A stretch of DNA of 64,000 bases, taken from positions 11,405 through 75,404 of the forward strand of contig DAOTGJ010000014.1 in assembly GCA_035447065.1 (NCBI GenBank), read 5' to 3'. The position numbers were made by a program, and so were the translations under genes. The notes beneath the pieces are model-generated. The model did no database searches. It worked only from the letters and a program-made list of their open reading frames with translations, and was not told where the DNA came from. Shown in pieces: positions 57,029 through 64,000 of the stretch; the first letter of the stretch is position 1, and every line of letters begins with the position of its first letter. The stretch comes from CALEMW01 sp035447065 (GTDB lineage: Bacteria; Krumholzibacteriota; Krumholzibacteriia; LZORAL124-64-63).

Positions 57029-58767
57029 GATCTTGCTCCCTTGTGCAGTCCCTCGAAGAAGGCGCGCGCGTTGCGGCCCAACGTGCGGGTGCGGTAGCCG
57101 CCCTCCTGCACCACCAGGGTCGGCAACCCCAGCGCGCCCACGCTCAGCCCGTTCCGGTGCAGGTCCTCCGGGCTCAGGCTCCAGGTGCCCGTGGGGTCGC
57201 CCTTGGCCGTGTCCAGGCCCAGGGCCACCGCCAGCACGGCCGGCGCGAAGCCTTGGATGCGCCGCAGCGCCTGGTCCAGGGCCTCCCGGTAGCGGGCGCC
57301 GTCCACCTTCTCGGGCAGCGGCAGGTTCAGGTTGTAGCCCAGGCCGGCGCCTTCGCCCTGCTCCTCGGCGAAGCCCGAGAAGTAGGGGTAGGCGAAGCGC
57401 GGATTGCCGTGGATCGAGACGGTCAACACGTCGCTGCGTGCGTAGAAGATGTCCTGCTGGCCGTTGCCGTGGTGGTAGTCCAGGTCCAGGATCGCCACCT
57501 TGCCCAGGCGCGACAGGCGGTGGGCCGCCACGGCCGTGTTGTTGAAGTAGCAGAAGCCGCCGAAGACCCGGCGCTCGGCGTGATGGCCGGGCGGACGCAC
57601 CAGGGCGTAGGCCAGGCGCCGGCCGTCGGCGATGGCTTCGGCGCCCGCCAGGGCGCAGTCCACGGCGCCCCGGGCCGCCAGGAAGGCGTTGCGGTTCAGT
57701 GGCGTGAAGGTGTCGATGCAGTAGTAGCCCGCCCGCATGGCCAGATCCGTGGGCGGACGGCTGGCGTTGCGGATGGGGAACACGTAGGGGTACACGGACT
57801 CGCCCTCCGGCAGGTCCAGGCACACCTTGCGCATGTAGGCCACGAGGGCCGGGTCGTGGACCTGGCGCACCGGCTCCAGCGAGCGGGTGCGGGGACGCAG
57901 CCGCTCGAAGAGGTCGGTCTTGTCCAGCTCGCTGACGATGCGCCCGACCCGCGCCGGGGCCTCCACGTAGCCGCGGTCCTGAACGTGGTGGATGTCGTGC
58001 TTGTCGTTGACGAACAGGGCGATGCGCTCGGCCGGCGGCGGCGCCGGCAGGGCCGGGCCGGGCTTCTCGGCCCGCACGTAGCGGGGCTCGCGCAGGGGCA
58101 CCGGATCCGCTCGGAACGAGGCCACCACCTTCTCCACGTAGGCCGGCGGGCAGAGGTGGGCGTACTTGCGCTCCAGGATCGCCCGCACCGCGTTGCGCAC
58201 GAAGCTCCGGCGCAGGGGGCGCTCGGGCGCCAGATCGTCGATCACCAGGTAGGGCATGCAGTCGTTCTGGTCGTCCAGGGGGGCATTGTACTCGTTGGCG
58301 ACCGCGGGTCGGGCCCCGAAGGCCTCGTAGAAGCGCAGCCGGGCCCGGTTGGGCGCCAGCAGCTCCTTGTCCCCGCAATCCGCGGGCTCGTCGGGGAGGC
58401 ATTCGAAGAAGATCGCGCGCACACCGGACGCGACGGCCTCCTCGCGCACCCGCTGGTAGAGCGCGCCGCCGATGCCGCGGCTGGTAAGCCGTGCGCTGGA
58501 GGCGATGTAGTCCAGATAGGCCATGCGCAGCTCGGGCACGTGCAGCACCAGGGCGAACCCCTGCACCTGACCGTCCCGGCGCTCGGCCACGTGGAGGACG
58601 GCGCGCAGGCCCTGGGCGAAGGGGTCGCGCAGCTTCTGGATCAGGCCGTCGACGTCGCGCTTGGGCGCCTCGGCGAACTGCTCCTTGAGGATCTGCTTGA
58701 CCTGGCGGATGGCCTCGCGGTTGACCGGCAGGGTGTCGTCGTGGATGCGCCGGATGCGGAACACCAT
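57025..58767 (-). CDS. GNAT / histone-deacetylase-like amidohydrolase fusion
   Basis: 580 residues. Residues 1-170 are a GNAT domain ('RMAYLDYIASSARLTSRGIGGALYQRV' region, acetyl-CoA loop 'SRGIGGAL'). Residues about 245-575 are a zinc amidohydrolase of the HDAC/acetylpolyamine type: 'RPPGHHAERRVFGGFCYFNN' near 395 (general-base His pair), 'ILDLDYHHGNGQQDIF' near 425 (Asp and His zinc ligands), and 'ALGLDTAKGDP' near 515 (third Asp ligand). One chain thus can add and remove acetyl groups, presumably on the product of this operon, such as a beta-lysine or polyamine-like compound. ATGA overlap with the GNAT gene downstream; 24 bases after the second ATP-grasp gene. Confidence 0.9.
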   Translation of the reverse strand: MVFRIRRIHDDTLPVNREAIRQVKQILKEQFAEAPKRDVDGLIQKLRDPFAQGLRAVLHVAERRDGQVQGFALVLHVPELRMAYLDYIASSARLTSRGIGGALYQRVREEAVASGVRAIFFECLPDEPADCGDKELLAPNRARLRFYEAFGARPAVANEYNAPLDDQNDCMPYLVIDDLAPERPLRRSFVRNAVRAILERKYAHLCPPAYVEKVVASFRADPVPLREPRYVRAEKPGPALPAPPPAERIALFVNDKHDIHHVQDRGYVEAPARVGRIVSELDKTDLFERLRPRTRSLEPVRQVHDPALVAYMRKVCLDLPEGESVYPYVFPIRNASRPPTDLAMRAGYYCIDTFTPLNRNAFLAARGAVDCALAGAEAIADGRRLAYALVRPPGHHAERRVFGGFCYFNNTAVAAHRLSRLGKVAILDLDYHHGNGQQDIFYARSDVLTVSIHGNPRFAYPYFSGFAEEQGEGAGLGYNLNLPLPEKVDGARYREALDQALRRIQGFAPAVLAVALGLDTAKGDPTGTWSLSPEDLHRNGLSVGALGLPTLVVQEGGYRTRTLGRNARAFFEGLHKGARS

Positions 58768-58791
58768 CGTCTCCTTCGTCGCGGGGCCTGC

Positions 58792-59766
58792 TCAGCGAGC
58801 GGCGGCAAGGATGTGCGCGACCGCGTCGGCGAAGGACGTGCCGGCCCTGTCCAGGGCCGCGGCGAAGCCGGCGTCCGGCGCGAGGCAGGGATTGGCGTTG
58901 ACCTCGAGGATGAACGGCCGGCCTCGTGCATCGACCCGGAAGTCGACCCGAGCCCAGCCGCGCAATCCGTACAGGTCCCAGCAGGCCCGCGCCAGCCGCC
59001 CCACCTCCGCCAGCAGGGGGCCGTCCCGATCCTCGGTCGGGAAGGACCGTACCGTGTGCGTGTACTCGAACGAGTCGGGATCCCATTTGGCGGCGTAGCC
59101 CACGATCCGCGGCTTGCCTTCGGGATAGTCCGGGAAGAGGATCTCCGCCGGGGGCAGGACCGCGGGGCCTGCGGGACCTTCGAGCAGGGCGATGTTGAAC
59201 TCCCGGCCCTCCACGAAGGCCTCGGCGAACCAAGGGGCTCCGGGAGCGTTCCGCCGCGCCTCCAGCAAGCGGGCCGCAGCCGCGACGCCCTCGCCCGTGA
59301 CCGCCGTGTCGTCCATGCCCAGGGAAGCGTCCTCCCAGACCGACTTGACGATCCAGCGCTCACCGCCGGAGCCGCCGGCGGACGTGCCGTCGGCTTCGAT
59401 CCAGGCGGGAGTGGGCAGGCCGGCCTGCAGCAGCAGACGCTTGGCCAGGGTCTTGTGGCTGGTCAGGTGGATGGCGTCGGCGGGGCAGCCGGTGAAGCGC
59501 AGCCCCCGGGCCTCCAGCAGATAGGGCACCACGGCGATCAGTCGGCCCTGGCCGCCCAGGCTCTCCACCAGGTTGAAGACGGCGTCGGGCCGCGATGCTT
59601 CCAGACGGGAGGCCAGAGCCGCCAGGTCCAGGCCGCAGGGCACCGTGGTGACCTGGTGGCCGGATCCGGCCAGGGCCGCCCGGACGGCGTCGACCTGGAC
59701 GAGCACGTCGGCCTCGTCGGCGGCGGCGTCCGGCGCGACCTCGTTATGCAGGAGCGTCACATGCAT
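58792..59766 (-). CDS. D-Ala-D-Ala-ligase-like ATP-grasp enzyme (copy 2)
   Basis: 324 residues. Three-domain ATP-grasp layout: N-terminal Rossmann-like part ('VFNLVESLGGQGRLIAVVPYLLEA'-type 'FNLVE' motif near 85), ATP-binding part ('RWIVKSVWEDASLGMDD', 'FVEGREFNIALLEG') and metal-binding end ('ARVDFRVDARGRPFILEVNANPCL'-type 'EVNANP' near 290). Such enzymes form amide bonds by acyl-phosphate chemistry. It differs from copy 1 by having Val-Lys-Ser-Val-Trp instead of the Gly-rich loop. Overlaps copy 1 by 23 bases. No MurC/F or cell-wall gene is near, so peptidoglycan dipeptide synthesis is unlikely. Confidence 0.88.
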   Translation of the reverse strand: MHVTLLHNEVAPDAAADEADVLVQVDAVRAALAGSGHQVTTVPCGLDLAALASRLEASRPDAVFNLVESLGGQGRLIAVVPYLLEARGLRFTGCPADAIHLTSHKTLAKRLLLQAGLPTPAWIEADGTSAGGSGGERWIVKSVWEDASLGMDDTAVTGEGVAAAARLLEARRNAPGAPWFAEAFVEGREFNIALLEGPAGPAVLPPAEILFPDYPEGKPRIVGYAAKWDPDSFEYTHTVRSFPTEDRDGPLLAEVGRLARACWDLYGLRGWARVDFRVDARGRPFILEVNANPCLAPDAGFAAALDRAGTSFADAVAHILAAAR

Positions 59767-60778
59767 GAGCGGGCCCCTTCGCGGTCGGCGATGGGATGCC
59801 GGCCCGGGCGGCCGCCGAGTCCACGATCCGGCGCACCAGCTCCACGTACGGCACGTTCTCGGCCGTGGCGATCATCGGCAGGTCCGAGTGCTCGGGGTGC
59901 ATGCCCGCCAGCGGGTTGACCTCCATGATCTGGGGCCGACCGGCCTCGTCGCAGCGCACGTCCAGGCGGCCGCCGTCGCGGCAGCCCAGCAGACGCCAGG
60001 CGGCCAGGCAGATCTCCTCGCTGCGGGCCACGGCCGGGTCCTCCTGGGCGGTGACGCGGCGGTACTCCACCAGCTCCTCGCACTGCTCCTTGTTCACGTA
60101 GGTGTAGGCCCCGCTTTCGGCCTGGTCCAGGAGCACCACCTCCAACGTGCCCACCACGCGGGCCGCCTCGCCGGTGCCCGTGATCCCCACGGTGAATTCG
60201 CGGCCCGGCAGGTAGGTCTCCACCAGCACGGGCTGCCGGAACCGCTCCAGCAGGTCCAGGCAGCGGGCGCGCAGCTCGACCGGCGTGCGCAGGACCGAGC
60301 CGCCGTCGATGCCCTTGCCCGTGCCCTCGGCCAGGGGCTTGGCGAAGAGAGGGAAGGGCAGCCGGATCCCGTCGATGTCGCCGGCGGCGGCCACTTCGGC
60401 GAAGGGCGGCGTGGGCAGCCCTCCGTCCCGCAGGATCCGCTTGGTCATGCCCTTGTGCAGGGTCAGCGACATCACCAGCGGATCGCTGAAGGTGTACGGG
60501 ATGCCGAACGCGTCCAGCATGGCCGGCACCTGGGCCTCGCGCCCGATGCCGGTCAGGCCCTCGGCGATGTTGAAGACCAGGTCCCAGCGGTCGCCGGCCA
60601 CCAGCCGCGCCGCCAGGCTGCGGGCGTGGCCGATGCGGTCGGTCTGATGGCCCAGCCGCCGCAGGGCGTCCTCGATGGACTCGATGGTGGAGATGCGGTC
60701 GAACTCGGCCGTCTCCTCCTCGCCGTAGCCCATGGCGAGGTACTCGTCCCGCAGATCGTAGGTCAGGCCGATCCTCAT
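59744..60778 (-). CDS. D-Ala-D-Ala-ligase-like ATP-grasp enzyme (copy 1)
   Basis: 344 residues. Starts 'MRIGLTYDLRDEYLAMGYG', with 'LVFNIAEGLTGIGREAQVP' near 70-88, the ATP loop 'FAKPLAEGTGKGIDGGS' near 145, 'PGREFTVGITG' near 195 and the metal/carboxylate end 'IMEVNPLAGMHPEHSDLPM' near 290-308. This is the full ligase signature, closer to true D-Ala-D-Ala ligases than copy 2. In this operon it most likely joins an amino acid to beta-lysine or to a second amino acid. The ATG overlaps the aminomutase stop (ATGA). Substrates are not predictable from sequence. Confidence 0.9.
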   Translation of the reverse strand: MRIGLTYDLRDEYLAMGYGEEETAEFDRISTIESIEDALRRLGHQTDRIGHARSLAARLVAGDRWDLVFNIAEGLTGIGREAQVPAMLDAFGIPYTFSDPLVMSLTLHKGMTKRILRDGGLPTPPFAEVAAAGDIDGIRLPFPLFAKPLAEGTGKGIDGGSVLRTPVELRARCLDLLERFRQPVLVETYLPGREFTVGITGTGEAARVVGTLEVVLLDQAESGAYTYVNKEQCEELVEYRRVTAQEDPAVARSEEICLAAWRLLGCRDGGRLDVRCDEAGRPQIMEVNPLAGMHPEHSDLPMIATAENVPYVELVRRIVDSAAARAGIPSPTAKGPAHACDAPA

Positions 60779-62112
60779 CGTTCCGCCTCCTTGGCGATCC
60801 GGGCCGTCCGCGGCTTTCCGCGCGGCGGGTCCGGGTAGCGGTGCAGGGTCCCGGCGTAGCCGCGCAGCAGCAGGTCGTCCCCGTCGCGCCCCACCACCGA
60901 CTCGGGCAGCAGCGGGATCTTGCCGCCGCCGCCGGGGGCGTCGATGACGTAGGTGGGCAGGGCGTAGCCGGTGGTGTGCCCCCGCAGACCGCGGATCAGG
61001 TCCAGGCCTTCCTGCACCGTGGTGCGGAAGTGGGCCGAGCCGGAGATGGGATCGCACTGGTACAGGTAGTAGGGACGCACGCGCATCATCAGCTGCCGGT
61101 GCAGCAGGTCCTTCATCACGGGCACGCTGTCGTTGACGCCCCTGAGCAGCACCATCTGCGAGCCCAAGGGGATGCCGGCGTCGGCCAGCCGGCGGCAGGC
61201 GCGCACCGTTTCCGGCGTGCACTCGTCCGGGTGGGTGAAGTGGATGCTGAGCCAGAGCGGGTGGTGCCTCCGCAGCATCTTCACCAGGGCGGGGGTGATG
61301 CGCTGGGGCATGACCACCGGCACCATGGTGCCGATGCGCACGAACTGCACGTGCGGGATCGAGCGCAGCTCGCCCAGCAGCCAGTCCAGCTTGTCGTCCG
61401 ACAGGGTGAGGGGGTCTCCGCCCGACAGGAGCACGTCGCGGATCCGCGGCGTGGCCCGGATGTAGTCCAGGCCTTCCTGCAGGCGGGCCTTGTTGGGCTG
61501 CAGCTCGCCCTGGCCCACCACGCGCGAACGCGTGCAGTAGCGGCAGTAGGCCGCGCAGTGGTCGTGCACGAGGAAGAGCACCCGGTCGGGGTAGCGGTGC
61601 ACCAGCCCCGGCACCGGGCTGTGCTCATCCTCGCCGAGGGGGTCGTCGGCCTCGCCGGGAGTGCGCAGGAACTCCTTCTGCACCGGCAGCATGGTCCGGC
61701 GCAGGGGCTGCTGGGGATCCCCGGGGTCGAGCAGGCTCATGTAGTACGGCGTCACGGCCATGGGCAGCAGGTCGCCGCCCTTGGCCAGGGCCCCGCGCTC
61801 CGCCTCCGAGAGCTGGATCATGCTCTCCAGGCGGTCGAGGGTGCGGACGCGGTGCCGCATCTGCCAGTGCCAGTCGTTCCAGTCCCTTGCAGAGACGCCG
61901 GCGAAATGTCGCCGGCGGAACTCGAGGGTGCGGGGACTGCTGGAGGGCAGCCGCTTCTGCAGGAAGTAGTCGGGGATGGGATCCGGGTGGTCGGAATCGT
62001 CCGCCGCGACCGGTGGCGAGGGAGGTTCGGCGGAGAGATCCGCCTCTGCCTCCTGGCCGTGGTGGGGGAACCGCGCCTCGGGCATGTTCCCCGTCTCGGG
62101 ATAAGCACGCAC
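60775..62112 (-). CDS. kamA: Lysine 2,3-aminomutase (KamA/AblA family radical SAM enzyme)
   Basis: 445 residues; converts L-lysine to L-beta-lysine using SAM, a [4Fe-4S] cluster and PLP. Cluster Cys186, Cys190, Cys193 in 'CAAYCRYC'; PLP Lys398 in 'DAPGGGGK'. Asp354 ('YQCDPISG') and Asp391 ('VIDAPGG') match the two Asp that hold the lysine side chain in the clostridial enzyme and are replaced in glutamate 2,3-aminomutase, so lysine is the likely substrate. An N-terminal extension of about 45 residues is acidic and Pro-rich. GTG start with AAGGAGG six bases before it, the strongest ribosome site of the operon. First gene of a five-gene unit. Confidence 0.94.
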   Translation of the reverse strand: MRAYPETGNMPEARFPHHGQEAEADLSAEPPSPPVAADDSDHPDPIPDYFLQKRLPSSSPRTLEFRRRHFAGVSARDWNDWHWQMRHRVRTLDRLESMIQLSEAERGALAKGGDLLPMAVTPYYMSLLDPGDPQQPLRRTMLPVQKEFLRTPGEADDPLGEDEHSPVPGLVHRYPDRVLFLVHDHCAAYCRYCTRSRVVGQGELQPNKARLQEGLDYIRATPRIRDVLLSGGDPLTLSDDKLDWLLGELRSIPHVQFVRIGTMVPVVMPQRITPALVKMLRRHHPLWLSIHFTHPDECTPETVRACRRLADAGIPLGSQMVLLRGVNDSVPVMKDLLHRQLMMRVRPYYLYQCDPISGSAHFRTTVQEGLDLIRGLRGHTTGYALPTYVIDAPGGGGKIPLLPESVVGRDGDDLLLRGYAGTLHRYPDPPRGKPRTARIAKEAER

Positions 62113-62195
62113 TTGCGACCTCCTTCTTTGAGGCCGAGGGTGCCCGCGCCGGGCGTGCCGGAATGATTCCCGGGCGGCCCTGCGAGATCAGCGCC

Positions 62196-62223
62196 AAGGT
62201 ATTCCGGTCGGGCCGTGTGTCAA
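62196..62223 (-). promoter_or_regulatory. Sigma-70 promoter of the lysine-aminomutase operon
   Basis: Minus strand TTGACA (62223-62218), 16-base spacer, TACCTT (62201-62196). Start near 62189, leaving a leader of about 77 bases before the GTG. It lies just downstream of the symporter terminator, so the operon is independently transcribed. Confidence 0.65.
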
Positions 62224-62253
62224 CTGGAGAAACGACGGGAACGGCCTTCGGGG

Positions 62254-62303
62254 AAAAAAAACGGGCCGCCCCGCCCCTGGCTGGGAGGGGGGGGGGCGGC
62301 CCG
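62254..62303 (-). terminator. Rho-independent terminator of the AGCS symporter gene
   Basis: Minus strand: a long GC stem (CGGGCCGCCCC pairs across a loop around 62279-62287) covering 62303-62262, followed by eight T (62261-62254). Includes a run of ten or more G on the plus strand (62287-62296). Confidence 0.92.
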
Positions 62304-62324
62304 AGGGCTCCCGGCGCCGGGGCC

Positions 62325-63992
62325 TCAGCGCAGCGGCCGCTGCACCTTGCCGAAGTAGTCGTTGGTCATCCTCCGCACCATCCCCGCCAGCAGGATCAGC
62401 GCGATCAGGTTGGGCACGGACATCAGCCCCAGCGCGCTGTCCCCGAAGTTCCAGACGATCTCCAGGCTGAAGATCGCCCCCAGGAAGTGCATGACGCAGA
62501 ACACCACCTTGTAGGGGGTGACCCAGCGGGTGCCGAAGAGGTAGACCACGGCGCGGTCGCCGTAGTAGCTCCAGCTGATGGCGGTGCTCAGGCCGAAGAG
62601 CAGCACGCCCACCGTCACGATGAGGTAGCCGTAGCGTCCCAGCATGGGTTCGAGCCCGCGCTGGAAGGCCGCCGCGGTCAGGGGCGAGCCGTTCTGGGCC
62701 ATGTCGCCGGCGAGGGTGAGGTCCGGCAGCCCTTCGAAGGCGATGGCGCCCGCCTCCACCTCCAGGGTCCCGCTCCAGGCCGCGCCGTCGGGGCCGGAGA
62801 TCTGCGGACGCCGCACCAGCGCGTGGTGCCGCACGAATCCCACGTCGGCCGTCTTGCCGTCGCGCACCTGCACCGTGCCGGTGAAGAGATGCGCGTCGGC
62901 GATGGCGCCGTTCACGCCCACCTCGCCGGCGGCGTCCACCACCGTCAGGGCGCTCTGGGCGTTCACGGGCACGGCGTCGGGCAGCCGCTCCTTCCACACC
63001 CCCGTGCTCAGGATGACCAGCCCGGTGATGGTGCAGATGATCAGCGTGTCGATGAGCGGCCCCATCATGGCCACCACGCCCTCGCGCACCGGTTCGTCGG
63101 TCTTGGCCGCCGCGTGGGCGATGGGCGCCGAGCCCTGGCCCGACTCGTTGGAGAACAGCCCCCGCTTCACGCCCCAGGTGAGCATGAAGATGAACGTGCC
63201 GCCCGCGAAGCCGCCCGCCTGCGCCGCCGGCTGGAAGGCCGACGTCACGATGGTGCCCAGCATCTCCGGGATCGTCCCGAAGTTCAGCACCAGCACCAGC
63301 AGCCCGCCCGTCACGTACAGCACGGCCATGTACGGCACCAGCTTGCTGGTCACCGCGCCGATGCGCTTGATGCCGCCCAGGATCACCGCCGCCACCAGCG
63401 ACGCCAGCACCAGGCCGGAGATCCACGTGGGCACGCCCAGGTCCGCCCGCAGCTGGTCCGCCACGGTGAAGCTCTGGATCGAGTTGCCGGAGCCGAAGCT
63501 GCTGATCACCGCGCATACCGCGAAGAACGCGGCCAGCGGCTTCCACCCCTTCCCCAGCCCCTTCTCGATGTAGTACATGGGCCCGCCCGCGGCGCTGCCG
63601 TCCGGCAGGATGGTGCGGTACTTCAGGCTCAGCGTGCACTCGGCGTACTTCAGGGCCATGCCGAACACGGCCGTGACCCACATCCAGAACAGGGCGCCGG
63701 GCCCGCCGTAGTGGATGGCCGTGGCCACGCCCGCGATGTTGCCGATGCCCACCGTGGCGGACAGCGCCGTGGTCAGGGCCTGGAAGTGGGAGAGGTCGCC
63801 GTCGTGCTCCGGGTCGTCGTACTTGCCGCGGATCACGTCCAGGCTGTGCTTCAGCCGCCGCAGCTGGATGAAGCGCAGGCTGACGGTGGTGAACAGGCCG
63901 GTCACCAGCAGCAGGGCGACCATGGCGGGGAAGTCGCTGGGCCAGCCCCAGACGGTGCCGCTGAGGTTCTCGGCGAAGGTGGCGAGGTTCAT
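62325..63992 (-). CDS. Sodium:alanine symporter family (AGCS) protein with soluble insert
   Basis: 555 residues, about 90 longer than usual. Hallmarks: 'LTTALSATVGIGNIAGVATAI' near 73-93, 'GGPMYYIEKGLGKGW' near 135, 'NESGQGSAPIAHAAAK' near 290 and 'SWSYYGDRAVVYLFG' near 478. It carries Na+ with alanine or glycine-like amino acids. Between helices, residues about 345-445 form an extra polar, beta-rich segment ('VVDAAGEVGVNGAIADAHLF', 'TLEVEAGAIAFEGLPD') absent from most members. The gene is upstream of the lysine-aminomutase operon but separated by a strong terminator. ATG 63992 matches the family start. Confidence 0.92.
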   Translation of the reverse strand: MNLATFAENLSGTVWGWPSDFPAMVALLLVTGLFTTVSLRFIQLRRLKHSLDVIRGKYDDPEHDGDLSHFQALTTALSATVGIGNIAGVATAIHYGGPGALFWMWVTAVFGMALKYAECTLSLKYRTILPDGSAAGGPMYYIEKGLGKGWKPLAAFFAVCAVISSFGSGNSIQSFTVADQLRADLGVPTWISGLVLASLVAAVILGGIKRIGAVTSKLVPYMAVLYVTGGLLVLVLNFGTIPEMLGTIVTSAFQPAAQAGGFAGGTFIFMLTWGVKRGLFSNESGQGSAPIAHAAAKTDEPVREGVVAMMGPLIDTLIICTITGLVILSTGVWKERLPDAVPVNAQSALTVVDAAGEVGVNGAIADAHLFTGTVQVRDGKTADVGFVRHHALVRRPQISGPDGAAWSGTLEVEAGAIAFEGLPDLTLAGDMAQNGSPLTAAAFQRGLEPMLGRYGYLIVTVGVLLFGLSTAISWSYYGDRAVVYLFGTRWVTPYKVVFCVMHFLGAIFSLEIVWNFGDSALGLMSVPNLIALILLAGMVRRMTNDYFGKVQRPLR

Positions 63993-64000
63993 GGGGGTCC

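Noticed and set aside
58792..60778. The two ATP-grasp genes as housekeeping ddl for peptidoglycan
   Set aside because: Two unlike copies coupled to a lysine aminomutase and acetyl-group enzymes, without any mur gene nearby, argue against cell-wall D-Ala-D-Ala synthesis, though it cannot be fully excluded.
62287..62296. The long G-run as a phase-variable tract
   Set aside because: It lies in the stem of an intergenic terminator, outside any gene or promoter spacer, so slippage would have little effect.
1..64000. tRNA, rRNA, CRISPR array, transposase or prophage genes
   Set aside because: None was seen on reading both strands; no clustered short repeats, no transposase-like proteins, and no cloverleaf-like segment with a T-loop was noticed. 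A tRNAscan or Infernal run would be the decisive test.

Overview
The window is GC-rich, gene-dense bacterial DNA. Four large secreted proteins end in a FlgD-type C-terminal domain that opens with a PNPxxPxT-like motif (33660-35609, 44850-46082, 51364-54333, 54491-56365). Together with a TonB receptor, lipoproteins, an RND pump and outer-membrane proteins, this points to a diderm of the FCB superphylum, perhaps a Krumholzibacteriota- or Eisenbacteria-like lineage; that placement is inference. Three genes are interrupted by one in-frame TGA at the exact redox or cluster-ligand cysteine position, so the organism very probably decodes UGA as selenocysteine. No rRNA, tRNA, CRISPR array, insertion sequence or phage was seen, and no gap between genes exceeds 300 bases.

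Layout. 1-2065: end of a multi-PAS histidine kinase. 2062-7592 (minus): a bacterial microcompartment operon with a winged-helix regulator, an RpiB-DeoC fusion, two tandem-domain shell proteins, one hexamer shell protein, three EutN/CcmL pentamer proteins and a CoA-acylating aldehyde dehydrogenase. Deoxyribose-5-phosphate would be cleaved to acetaldehyde and oxidised to acetyl-CoA inside the shell. 7690-14035: an ABC-F ATPase, an MGMT-AlkA repair fusion, a TPR lipoprotein and an outer-membrane protein. 14099-19499: an oligopeptidase B-like lipoprotein, then NamZ plus a MurU-AmgK fusion for peptidoglycan-sugar recycling. 19567-26795: a small secreted protein, arginine deiminase, an RlmG-type methyltransferase, Dps divergent from a sigma-54 activator (with a sigma-54 promoter and paired operator-like sites between them), an outer-membrane protein and MscS.

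26853-31375 (minus): a TPP-riboswitch operon for thiamine uptake and activation (TonB receptor, thiamine pyrophosphokinase, sodium:solute symporter). 31445-37729: a cyclic-nucleotide-binding-like protein coupled to GpmI, a secreted OB-fold protein, a 26-bp perfect hairpin, a sulfatase-superfamily enzyme and dCMP deaminase. 37731-44357: TetR operator and regulator with a tripartite RND efflux operon. 44372-50343: a HesB-like selenoprotein, a secreted TIM-barrel glycosidase-like protein, a tandem HxlR regulator divergent from a VOC protein, and two paralogous thioredoxin-TPR selenoproteins. 50411-56365: a methyltransferase, a large beta-propeller protein and a pentaheme cytochrome.

56531-62223 (minus): the least familiar unit, a lysine 2,3-aminomutase followed by two D-Ala-D-Ala-ligase-like ATP-grasp enzymes, a GNAT-deacetylase fusion and a second GNAT, all coupled or nearly so. 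It looks like a pathway that makes, ligates and acetylates or deacetylates a beta-lysine derivative. 62325-63992: an AGCS amino-acid symporter with an extra soluble insert.
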